Position numbers and translations under genes: made by a program | Shown here: one piece after another, positions 6,935-13,117 of the stretch | Numbering within the stretch: position 1 is the first letter of the stretch | Layout: each line of letters starts with the position of its first letter | Source: Pseudobutyrivibrio sp. | Lineage (GTDB): Bacteria > Bacillota_A > Clostridia > Lachnospirales > Lachnospiraceae | Assembly (NCBI GenBank): GCA_024691465.1 | Contig: JAILNO010000084.1 | Span: forward strand, 1 to 13,117 | Length of the DNA: 13,117 nt | Direction: 5' to 3' | Notes under the pieces: model-generated | What the model was told of the DNA's origin: nothing | What the model saw: only the letters and a program-made list of their open reading frames with translations | Databases searched by the model: none

Positions 6935-8215
6935 ATGAAAAGAAAGATTTTAGCAACACTTTTATCAACAACTTTAGTCGCATCATTATTTGCAGGTTGC
7001 GGCTCACAGTCAAGCACCGATTCTGCTTCAGCAGATGGTGTAGAAGAAATCACCTGGATGTTCTGGGATGATTTAGATGCAACAGAGGATCTTATCTCTC
7101 TTGGTTACAAGGAGACAATCGACAGATTCAATGCAGACTATGAAGGTCAGTATCATGTCAATGTTGTTACTACTAACCTAGAAGAGTACTACGCTAAGCT
7201 TAATGCTTTAGTAGCAGCACAGGAGACACCTGATGTATTCATCGTCAGCCCAGGTCCTAACCTTACAGATTATGTAGAGCCAGGAGTTGCTGCTCCACTT
7301 GATCAGTATCTTGAGCAGGATGGATGGAAGGATTCATTCACAAGTGATGCAGTATTCACACAGCAGACTTATGACAATCAGATATACGCTGTACCTCTTA
7401 ACACAGCAGCTGCATGTTGCTTCTACAATACAGAGATGTTCGAAGCAGCAGGTGCTGAGATTCCTACTAACTGGGATGAGATGATTACAGCTTGCGACAA
7501 GCTCGAGGCAGCAGGTTACACACCTATTTCTATCTCAGCTGGAACAGCATGGTGCTTATCAATGGTAGCTGGTTACCTCTGCGAGGAGGAAGGCGTTGAC
7601 TTAGCAGCTCTTGCAGATGGCAGTGCTAGCTGGGAAGATGGCAAGCTTGAGTCAGCAGCTACTAAGCTCGTTGAGCTTTCAAAGTACTTCCAGCCTACAG
7701 CAGCTGGTGATACAAACGACGTAGCAACAGCAGGATTCTACAGCGAGGAAGCTGCTATCCTTATTCAGGGTTCATGGGCTATCGGTCAGATCAACGGTGA
7801 GAACCCAGACTTCGAGTCTAAGTGTGGTGTATTCCAGTTCCCTGGTTGTGACCGCGTAATTGCTAAGTCAGATTCACTTGCTATGAGCTCTTCTACTAAG
7901 CATCCAGAAGCATGTATCGCTTTAATGAAGTATTTCACAGATGAGACATCTCAGAAGTACACAGCAGAGGTTGGTGGTAAGATTCCTGTAACAAATGTAG
8001 AGTACGATGCTGATAAGGCACCTGCACAGCTTGCATATGTTATGGATGTATTCTCTGGAGCATCTGGTACATTCGGTTTCTATAACGAGTCAATGCCTAC
8101 TACAGAGACAGGTTCACACTTCGATGATACTATGGTTGCTGTATTCCTCGGCGATATGACCCCAGCAGAGGCAGCAACTGATATGGAAGAATATTATAAG
8201 GCAAACTGTAGATAA
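6935..8215 (+). CDS. ABC sugar importer, extracellular solute-binding lipoprotein (CUT1 type)
   Basis: 426-residue family 1 extracellular solute-binding protein. It captures an oligosaccharide outside the membrane and delivers it to the two permeases encoded next. The N-terminal signal peptide MKRKILATLLSTTLVASL leads to the lipobox LFAGC, so Cys22 should be lipidated, followed by a Ser-rich linker. The mature part begins EEITWMFWDD. Family-like features are ETPDVFIVSPG, NWDEMITACDKLEAAGYTPI and AAILIQGSWAIGQI. Start fixed by AAGGAG 6 bases upstream. First gene of the importer operon. A 12-base inverted repeat and an AraC-type direct repeat lie in its leader. Context suggests arabino- or arabinoxylo-oligosaccharides as ligand; this is inferred. 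Confidence 0.93.
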   Translation: MKRKILATLLSTTLVASLFAGCGSQSSTDSASADGVEEITWMFWDDLDATEDLISLGYKETIDRFNADYEGQYHVNVVTTNLEEYYAKLNALVAAQETPDVFIVSPGPNLTDYVEPGVAAPLDQYLEQDGWKDSFTSDAVFTQQTYDNQIYAVPLNTAAACCFYNTEMFEAAGAEIPTNWDEMITACDKLEAAGYTPISISAGTAWCLSMVAGYLCEEEGVDLAALADGSASWEDGKLESAATKLVELSKYFQPTAAGDTNDVATAGFYSEEAAILIQGSWAIGQINGENPDFESKCGVFQFPGCDRVIAKSDSLAMSSSTKHPEACIALMKYFTDETSQKYTAEVGGKIPVTNVEYDADKAPAQLAYVMDVFSGASGTFGFYNESMPTTETGSHFDDTMVAVFLGDMTPAEAATDMEEYYKANCR

Positions 8216-8243
8216 CTACTTCTTCATATCCTCATTCTATTTT

Positions 8244-8265
8244 GGGGGCACCCTCAGGTGCCCCT
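8244..8265 (+). terminator. Intra-operon hairpin / partial terminator between binding protein and permease
   Basis: GGGGCACC (8245-8252) pairs with GGTGCCCC (8257-8264) around CTCA; a G-U pair extends the stem. It is followed by TATTTT, then an A run and a T run. The U-tract is short, so partial termination or 3'-end protection of the binding-protein mRNA is likelier than a full stop. This would make more binding protein than permease. An in-frame TTG at 8242 inside this element can mislead gene calling. Confidence 0.7.
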
Positions 8266-8298
8266 ATTTTAAAAAAATTTTTCAGTAAGGATAATGCT

Positions 8299-9183
8299 AT
8301 GGATAAATTATTAAGAAATAAAAAAGCCATTTTTATATTTATGGCGCCAGCTTTTATACTGTTTACATTTGTTCTTTTTATTCCTATTTGTCAGTCAGTG
8401 TACTATTCATTCTGCGATTATAATGCCCTCACTCCTGCCAAATTCATTGGTTTAGAAAATTACAAAACCCTGTTATCAGACAAAATCTTAGGAACAGCTT
8501 TGAAGAATTCTATATTCTTCTTAATCTTTTCTTGCGTAACACAGCTTATTATGGGTCTGTTTCTCGCAGCCCTTCTAACAAATATAGATAAAGGAAGGAA
8601 CCTTTTTAAGAATATTATCTACTTACCATGTGTTCTTTCTTCTGCAGCTCTAGGTCTGTTATGGATGTTCATCTTCAGCCCTAAGCTCGGTATTAACCAG
8701 TTACTTTTGAAGCTTGGTATCGAAGGCCCTCTATGGCTCATGGATACTAATGGATATATTATTCTACCTATGTGGGTAATCGCTTTTGTTGCCCTCTGGC
8801 AGTATGTGGGCCAGTCAATGATGCTTTACATGGCTCAGATATCAGGCATAAGCAAGTCTCTATATGAGGCCAGTTACATTGACGGATGCAACAAGGTCAA
8901 AAGTTTTCGTTACATTACACTCCCCCTAATTAGACCTATGGTTGCAACCGCAATGTCACTTAACGCAATCGGTTCATTGAAATTCTTTGATTTGATCTTC
9001 AACATGACTGAGGGAGGTCCTAACCACAGAACAGAAGTCCTTGCTACACACTTATACACACAAGGCTTTAAGTATTTCAAGTATGGATATGCCAGTGCAA
9101 TCGGCGTACTCCTACTCATCCTCTGCTTACTTGTAACAGCTTTCATTAACAAGGTTGTTAAGACTGAGCAGTACGAGATGTAA
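8299..9183 (+). CDS. ABC sugar importer permease, MalF/UgpA-like
   Basis: 294-residue integral membrane subunit of a CUT1 sugar importer. About six hydrophobic segments: the first is AIFIFMAPAFILFTFVLFIP near residues 10-29 and the last is IGVLLLILCLLVTAFI near the C-terminus. The cytoplasmic EAA-type loop reads EASYIDGCNKVKSFRYITLPLIRP and docks the ATPase. The reading frame stays open back to a TTG at 8242, but that lies in the hairpin. ATG 8299 has AAGGA (8287-8291) 7 bases upstream and gives a normal N-terminus, so I chose it. It pairs with the next gene. Confidence 0.93.
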   Translation: MDKLLRNKKAIFIFMAPAFILFTFVLFIPICQSVYYSFCDYNALTPAKFIGLENYKTLLSDKILGTALKNSIFFLIFSCVTQLIMGLFLAALLTNIDKGRNLFKNIIYLPCVLSSAALGLLWMFIFSPKLGINQLLLKLGIEGPLWLMDTNGYIILPMWVIAFVALWQYVGQSMMLYMAQISGISKSLYEASYIDGCNKVKSFRYITLPLIRPMVATAMSLNAIGSLKFFDLIFNMTEGGPNHRTEVLATHLYTQGFKYFKYGYASAIGVLLLILCLLVTAFINKVVKTEQYEM

Positions 9184-9192
9184 TCTTATGAC

Positions 9193-9228
9193 TTCTTGTG
9201 GGCAACTTAAGGAAAATGCCCACAAGAA
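9193..9228 (+). promoter_or_regulatory. Perfect 12-base hairpin between the two permease genes
   Basis: TTCTTGTGGGCA (9193-9204) is exactly complementary to TGCCCACAAGAA (9217-9228) around a 12-base loop. No U-tract follows, so it is probably an RNA stability or processing element. GTG at 9198 and ATG at 9216, both in frame with the second permease, lie inside it and are poor start candidates. Confidence 0.65.
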
Positions 9229-9260
9229 CCTATGAATTATTTAAAGAAAGGATTTCTACA

Positions 9261-10088
9261 ATGAAAAAAATATCTATTCCAAAAATATTAATATATATTT
9301 TCTTGGTCATAATGGCTTTTATTTACCTGGCTCCATTGCTTTGGGTTTTCAATGTGTCATTCAAGACCAATTCGGAGATTTTTACTGCTCCATTTGCTCT
9401 TCCACAGGCACCTACCTTTGATAACTTCACATTTGCATGGACAGCAGGTAAGCTTGGAATCGCAGCACTTAATTCATTTATTGTCTGCGTAATCACTTTA
9501 ATCTTAAGTATGATCATCGGTTCCATGGCAGCCTTCGGCATCGCTAGACTCCGTTGGAAGTTAGCACGTTTATCTCTTACCTATTTCCTAATCGGTATGA
9601 TGATTCCAGTGCACTGCGTACTTATTCCACTTTTCACCAGATTTGCTAAGGTAGGCTTAACCAACAGCCTCACAGGCTTGATTCTGCCTTACCTTACTTT
9701 CGCCCTACCAATCACAATATTTATCATGGTAGGCTTCTTCGAAAGTATGCCTAATGAGCTAATCGAGAGTGCTTGTATCGATGGTGCCACCATCTATCAG
9801 ATATTCTTTAAGGTATGTCTTCCACTTGGCAAGACAGGCTTATTTGTAACAGGTCTTATGACATTCATTGCAAATTGGAACGAACTTCTACTTGCAATGG
9901 TATTTATCTCTGACGATATGAAGAAGACTCTTCCAGTTTCTCTTTCTAAGTTCGTCGGACCATATAACACTAACTATTCGCAGATGTTTGCAGCTATCAT
10001 CATCGCAATCGTGCCTACTATCGTAGTATATTGCGCATTCTCTAATCAGATTGTAGATGGCTTAACTGCAGGTGCTGTTAAGGGCTAA
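9261..10088 (+). CDS. ABC sugar importer permease, MalG/UgpE-like
   Basis: 275-residue second membrane subunit of the CUT1 importer. N-terminal hydrophobic segment ILIYIFLVIMAFIYLAPLLW, then the typical periplasm-side stretch NVSFKTNSEIF...APTFDNFTFAW, further membrane spans, and the EAA loop ESACIDGATIYQIFFKVCLPL, followed by NWNELLLAMVFI. The C-terminal end IVDGLTAGAVKG is characteristic of MalG-type permeases. Start chosen at 9261 because AAAGGA (9247-9252) is 8 bases upstream; upstream in-frame GTG 9198 and ATG 9216 fall in the hairpin and add residues without family likeness. No ABC ATPase gene follows, so a shared MsmK/MsiK-type ATPase encoded elsewhere is probably used. Confidence 0.93.
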   Translation: MKKISIPKILIYIFLVIMAFIYLAPLLWVFNVSFKTNSEIFTAPFALPQAPTFDNFTFAWTAGKLGIAALNSFIVCVITLILSMIIGSMAAFGIARLRWKLARLSLTYFLIGMMIPVHCVLIPLFTRFAKVGLTNSLTGLILPYLTFALPITIFIMVGFFESMPNELIESACIDGATIYQIFFKVCLPLGKTGLFVTGLMTFIANWNELLLAMVFISDDMKKTLPVSLSKFVGPYNTNYSQMFAAIIIAIVPTIVVYCAFSNQIVDGLTAGAVKG

Positions 10089-10101
10089 AAGGAGACGACT
10101 A

Positions 10102-11079
10102 ATGAAACAACAAAATACCCCTCTCGTTACTCACATCTATACTGCAGATCCTTCTGCTCATGTGTTTAACGACAGACTGTATATATATCCATCACACGAT
10201 ATTCCTCACGACGGTGAAGACAATGATAACGGTGATGAGTATCAGATGCGAGACTATCATGTGCTCTCTATGGATGACAAAAGTGACGATGTAATCGATC
10301 ACGGCGAAGTCCTCCACCAGGATCAGGTACCATGGGTAAGTGAACAGCTCTGGGCCCCTGATGTGGTCTTCAAAAACGGAATCTACTATCTCGTATTTCC
10401 TGCAAGAGACAAGGATAGTCGTTTCAGACTGGGAATTGCTGAAAGCAAGAATCCAGAGGGACCATTCGCTCCTAGAGATAGCTATATTCCAGGAAGCTTC
10501 AGCATAGATCCTTGTTCTTTCATCGATGATGACGGACAGGTCTATATATATTTTGGTGGTCTATGGGGTGGACAACTTGAGAAGTATAGAAGTGGTGAGT
10601 TCAACGAAGCCTCTGGTGAGCCCAACCCATCTGAGCCAGCTGTATGCCCTAAGGTAGCAATCATGAAAGAAGATATGAGCGAGTTTGAATCCTCCCCTAA
10701 AGATATCAAAATACTCGATTCAAATGGTAATCCTCTTCTTGCTGGCGATGAAGACAGACGTTACTTCGAAGGACCTTGGATGCACAAATACAATGGAAAA
10801 TACTATTTCTCCTACTCGACTGGTACTACTCACAACATTGTATATGCTACAAGCGATAGTCCCCTCGGACCATTTACTTACCAGGGCAAGATACTAGAGC
10901 CAGTAATAGGCTGGACCACACATCACTCTATAGTTGAGTATCATGGCAAATGGTATCTCTTCTATCACGACTGTGAGTACTCTAAAGGTATCAATCACCG
11001 TCGCTGTGTTAAGTATTGTGAGCTTAACTACAATGAGGATGGAACAATACAGACTATCACACCTTCATATAAACAATAA
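10102..11079 (+). CDS. GH43 glycosidase, probable intracellular alpha-L-arabinofuranosidase/beta-xylosidase
   Basis: 325-residue single-domain family 43 five-bladed beta-propeller hydrolase (inverting). Catalytic residues are recognisable: base Asp16 in HIYTADPSAHVF, pKa-modulating Asp136 in FSIDPCSFIDDDG, and acid Glu223 in RRYFEGPWMHKY. THHSIVEY (273-280) holds the central His. No signal peptide and no carbohydrate-binding module, so it works on imported oligosaccharides. Starting 13 bases after the second permease, with AAGGAG 7 bases before ATG 10102, it is the last gene of the operon; a TTG at 10072 in the same frame overlaps the permease and is rejected. GH43 members hydrolyse alpha-arabinofuranosides, beta-xylosides or both; adjacent araA favours arabinose release. 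Confidence 0.9.
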   Translation: MKQQNTPLVTHIYTADPSAHVFNDRLYIYPSHDIPHDGEDNDNGDEYQMRDYHVLSMDDKSDDVIDHGEVLHQDQVPWVSEQLWAPDVVFKNGIYYLVFPARDKDSRFRLGIAESKNPEGPFAPRDSYIPGSFSIDPCSFIDDDGQVYIYFGGLWGGQLEKYRSGEFNEASGEPNPSEPAVCPKVAIMKEDMSEFESSPKDIKILDSNGNPLLAGDEDRRYFEGPWMHKYNGKYYFSYSTGTTHNIVYATSDSPLGPFTYQGKILEPVIGWTTHHSIVEYHGKWYLFYHDCEYSKGINHRRCVKYCELNYNEDGTIQTITPSYKQ

Positions 11080-11086
11080 CCACAAA

Positions 11087-11116
11087 AAAGGGCCAACCCA
11101 TACGGGTTGGCCCTTT
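11087..11116. terminator. Bidirectional rho-independent terminator between GH43 and enolase genes
   Basis: AAAGGGCCAACCC (11087-11099) and GGGTTGGCCCTTT (11104-11116) form a perfect 13-base stem with loop ATAC. On the minus strand the stem is followed by a run of six T (11084-11089), ideal for ending enolase transcripts; on the plus strand the T run is shorter (TTT). It separates the convergent sugar and glycolysis transcripts. Confidence 0.92.
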
Positions 11117-11126
11117 GACTATGCAA

Positions 11127-12425
11127 TTATTTAACGTTGAATGCTCCCATTCCTGGATAGCAAGCTGCATCACCAAGCTGCTCTTCGATACGAAGGAGCT
11201 GATTGTACTTAGCTACACGCTCTGTACGTGATGGAGCACCAGTCTTAATCTGGCATGTATTAAGAGCAACTGCAAGATCTGCAATTGTTGTATCCTCTGT
11301 CTCACCTGATCTATGAGATGAAATAGCTGTGTAACCAGCCTTGTGAGCCATCTTGATAGCCTCAAGTGTCTCTGATACTGAACCGATCTGGTTGAGCTTA
11401 ATAAGGATTGAGTTACCGCAACCATTAGCGATACCCTTTGAAAGACGCTCTGTGTTAGTAACGAACAAATCATCACCTACAAGCTGTACCTTATCACCAA
11501 TCTTAGCTGTCATCTTCTTCCAGCCATCCCAATCTTCCTCATCAAGACCATCCTCGATTGAGATGATTGGATACTTGTCAACAAGAGCTGCCCAGTGATC
11601 GATGAGCTCATCTGTTGTGAAGTCCTTACCAGACTTAGGCTGATGATAGTAGCCCTTACCCTTCTCAGACTTCCACTCACTAGCTGCTGCATCCATAGCA
11701 ATCATGAAGTCCTTACCTGGCTCGAAACCAGCCTGCTTAATAGCCTTGAGGATTGTATCAATAGCATCCTCATCATTCTTGAGTGAGTTAGGAGCGAAAC
11801 CACCCTCATCACCTACGGCTGTAACATCACCCATATCCTTAAGGATAGCCTTGAGTGAATGGAATACCTCAGCACACCAGCGTAAGCACTCGCTGAATGA
11901 TGAAGCGCCTACAGGCATGATCATGAATTCCTGTGTATCAACAGCGCTATCAGCATGAGCGCCACCATTTAAGATGTTCATCATTGGAACTGGAAGCTTA
12001 GTACCCTGGATACCACCTAAGAATCTGTATAGTGGAATATCAAGGGCTGTAGCAGCAGCTCTGCAGCAAGCGATTGATGTAGCAAGGATAGCGTTAGCAC
12101 CGAATTTAGACTTATCCTTAGTTCCATCAGCCTTAATCATAGCTGCATCGATTGCATAGATATCAGAAGCATCTAAACCGCAGATAACATCAGCGATTGG
12201 TCCATTGATATTAGCAACAGCCTTAGTAACACCCTTTCCTAAATATCTATTCTTGTCTCCATCACGGAGCTCAAGTGCTTCGAACTCTCCAGTAGAAGCG
12301 CCTGAAGGAGCCATTCCTCTTCCAACAGTTCCATCCACAAGTGTAACCTCACACTCAACTGTAGGATTTCCTCTTGAATCAAGAATCTCTCTACCAATTA
12401 CCTTTTCAATCTCTAAGTAATCCAT
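11127..12425 (-). CDS. eno: Enolase (phosphopyruvate hydratase)
   Basis: Interconverts 2-phosphoglycerate and phosphoenolpyruvate in glycolysis; cytoplasmic, Mg-dependent. 432 residues, full length. Visible: [13 protein letters not shown] (12-24); the mobile loop SGASTG (41-46); acid Glu207 in GDEGGFAP; metal ligands Asp245, Glu291 (SIEDGL) and Asp318 (GDDLF); catalytic Lys343 in ILIKLNQIG; signature [10 protein letters not shown] (370-379). ATG at 12425 has AAGGAAGG (12431-12438) 5 bases upstream. It is a single-gene transcript by the signals seen: promoter near 12618-12646, terminator at 11087-11116. It has an unusually long, structured leader that may regulate translation. Confidence 0.98.
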   Translation of the reverse strand: MDYLEIEKVIGREILDSRGNPTVECEVTLVDGTVGRGMAPSGASTGEFEALELRDGDKNRYLGKGVTKAVANINGPIADVICGLDASDIYAIDAAMIKADGTKDKSKFGANAILATSIACCRAAATALDIPLYRFLGGIQGTKLPVPMMNILNGGAHADSAVDTQEFMIMPVGASSFSECLRWCAEVFHSLKAILKDMGDVTAVGDEGGFAPNSLKNDEDAIDTILKAIKQAGFEPGKDFMIAMDAAASEWKSEKGKGYYHQPKSGKDFTTDELIDHWAALVDKYPIISIEDGLDEEDWDGWKKMTAKIGDKVQLVGDDLFVTNTERLSKGIANGCGNSILIKLNQIGSVSETLEAIKMAHKAGYTAISSHRSGETEDTTIADLAVALNTCQIKTGAPSRTERVAKYNQLLRIEEQLGDAACYPGMGAFNVK

Positions 12426-12611
12426 AATAACCTTCCTTTCACTTTTAAAATACTCTATTCAAGACCCTGTAAGGCCGAATAAACACAAGTAAGGGGCTCC
12501 TGAATCTCCAGGAAAAGGTAGCAACTTCTACTAGGATTATATATGTAAGTAGCAATTACATATATGAAAGGAGCCCTACAATGATTTACACTCAGTTAGA
12601 AACCTCTAACC
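12426..12611 (-). ncRNA. Structured 5' leader of enolase, candidate cis-regulatory RNA
   Basis: The predicted transcript would start near 12611, directly at a hairpin GUUAGA-GGUU-UCUAAC (12595-12610). Next comes a multibranched region. GGGCUCCU (12569-12576) pairs with AGGAGCCC (12494-12501) and encloses a 10-base stem AUAUAUGUAA/UUACAUAUAU (12539-12565) and a 4-base stem GUAG/CUAC (12518-12531). A competing stem UCCUG/CAGGA (12498-12513) uses part of the closing strand. The upstream strand UCCUUUC (12566-12572) is also complementary to GAAAGGA (12434-12440) at the ribosome binding site. These pairings are mutually exclusive and could form a translation switch. I do not recognise a known riboswitch class. 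Confidence 0.4.
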
Positions 12612-12617
12612 AATAGT

Positions 12618-12646
12618 AGATTAGCAGAACTCATCTCAATCGTCAA
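12618..12646 (-). promoter_or_regulatory. Predicted enolase promoter with palindrome over the -35
   Basis: On the minus strand TTGACG (12641-12646; 5 of 6 to consensus) is followed after 17 bases by TAATCT (12618-12623), with TGC directly before the -10 (extended -10 type). The -35 is half of a palindrome, CGTCAA-ATTA-TTGACG (12641-12656), which could be an operator. Confidence 0.5.
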
Positions 12647-12675
12647 TAATTTGACGAATATTTCCTATGTAAAAA

Positions 12676-13117
12676 TTAACTCAATTCGTAAGTTATCTCA
12701 ATGTTGTCCTGATCCGTACTAATCCCCGCCATTGCGCCTGAAATAATAGGCATAGCTGGAGCTAAGTGACCCACATCAGCATCCATGATAATTGGCACAT
12801 TGTACTTGCCAAGGATGCCTGTGACAGCAGTGTACTGATCAAGTCCCATCATCTCCTGCTTCCATCCAGCGAGGGGCCTTCCGATGACGAATCCTTTGGC
12901 ATGCTCAAACCAGCCAGCTCTATCCAGATTCCAAAGGGCACGTCTAATGGACATGACATTCAAGTCACATGCCTCTAGAAACCATACCACGCCCTCATCC
13001 TGATAGCGCTTGTTAAAGGATGAAACCATATCGTACTTAGTGCCTACTAGATTAGCAAGGCAATCTAAGCAGCCTCCCACTAGCCTACCCTTAATCTCAG
13101 GTACTCTGTTCATTTCT
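12676..13117 (-). CDS. S66 family peptidase (LD-carboxypeptidase/MccF-like), C-terminal part, cut by window edge
   Basis: The reading frame continues beyond the right edge: the codon before the first visible ATG (13113) is GAA and no ribosome binding site can be judged, so the real start is outside. About 147 codons remain of a family usually about 300-350 residues. Counting from that ATG, motifs are GRLVGGCLDCLANLVGTKYD (9-28); VWFLEACDLN with the catalytic Glu47; FVIGRP (75-80); and NVPIIMDADVGHLAPAMPI with the catalytic His116. The Ser nucleophile lies in the missing part. S66 enzymes cleave LD-peptide bonds of cell-wall tetrapeptides or, in MccF, detoxify peptide-nucleotide antibiotics; which applies cannot be told here. 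Adjacent to enolase, probably functionally unrelated. Confidence 0.88.
   Translation of the reverse strand, partial: EMNRVPEIKGRLVGGCLDCLANLVGTKYDMVSSFNKRYQDEGVVWFLEACDLNVMSIRRALWNLDRAGWFEHAKGFVIGRPLAGWKQEMMGLDQYTAVTGILGKYNVPIIMDADVGHLAPAMPIISGAMAGISTDQDNIEITYELS

Noticed and set aside
8242..8298. N-terminal extension of the first permease from TTG 8242
   Set aside because: It lies in a terminator-like hairpin and has no ribosome binding site; ATG 8299 is well placed after AAGGA.
9198..9260. N-terminal extension of the second permease from GTG 9198 or ATG 9216
   Set aside because: Both starts are inside a perfect 12-base hairpin; ATG 9261 has AAAGGA at 8 bases and a normal permease N-terminus.
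10072..10101. GH43 start at TTG 10072
   Set aside because: It would overlap the permease coding end and add a basic peptide not typical of GH43; ATG 10102 follows AAGGAG at 7 bases.
12205..12420. Plus-strand open frames opposite enolase
   Set aside because: They are mirror frames of a highly conserved, codon-biased gene; no ribosome binding sites or known motifs.
12494..12576. Cloverleaf-like fold suggested a tRNA or tRNA-like gene
   Set aside because: No D-loop or T-loop consensus, no anticodon arm of the right size, and an AT-rich 10-base internal stem; the geometry is wrong for tRNA.
12581..12616. Plus-strand 11-codon ORF with AAAGGAG 7 bases before its ATG, resembling a leader peptide
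   Set aside because: It is antisense to the enolase leader, no plus-strand gene follows it, and its Shine-Dalgarno is simply the complement of the pyrimidine-rich leader strand. No convincing plus-strand promoter is seen.

Overview
The window reads as chromosome of an anaerobic, low-to-moderate GC Firmicute, most likely a Lachnospiraceae relative (Butyrivibrio/Pseudobutyrivibrio/Roseburia type). I infer this from strong AGGAGG-type ribosome binding sites, a Gram-positive style lipoprotein substrate-binding protein, a CUT1 sugar importer without its own ATPase, and protein family types. I see no phage, transposon, CRISPR, rRNA or tRNA gene.

The main content (about 100 to 11,080) is a divergent locus for taking up and breaking down arabinose-containing hemicellulose oligosaccharides. 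The left arm runs on the minus strand: an AraC-type regulator (5721-6608), overlapped by 8 bases by a cytoplasmic SGNH carbohydrate acetylesterase (4175-5728). A second unit follows, with its own promoter and a striking inverted repeat: L-arabinose isomerase araA (2513-4012), a small transaldolase (1724-2380) and an FGGY kinase that is probably the L-ribulokinase (103-1698). The right arm runs on the plus strand: sugar-binding lipoprotein (6935-8215), two permeases (8299-9183, 9261-10088) and a GH43 glycosidase without a signal peptide (10102-11079). Together they suggest import of short, possibly acetylated arabino(xylo)oligosaccharides, deacetylation and debranching inside the cell, isomerisation and phosphorylation of arabinose, and entry into the pentose phosphate pathway. 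L-ribulose-5-phosphate 4-epimerase (araD) and the transporter ATPase are not in the window.

The 326-base gap between the divergent arms (6609-6934) carries two matching tandem direct repeats with 11-base periodicity, one in front of each transcription unit. These are the best candidates for the AraC-type operators. It also holds a perfect 12-base inverted repeat in the importer leader. Strong hairpins lie in both gaps between the importer's membrane-component genes.

A near-perfect bidirectional terminator (11087-11116) separates the sugar locus from housekeeping genes on the minus strand: enolase (11127-12425), and the C-terminal part of an S66 (LD-carboxypeptidase/MccF-like) peptidase that runs off the right edge. 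The 250 bases in front of enolase hold a plausible promoter and an approximately 186-base leader with several stems. One leader strand can pair either with a distal strand or with the enolase Shine-Dalgarno region, so a cis-regulatory RNA is possible. No unmistakably new system is visible; the most interesting signals are regulatory DNA and RNA.
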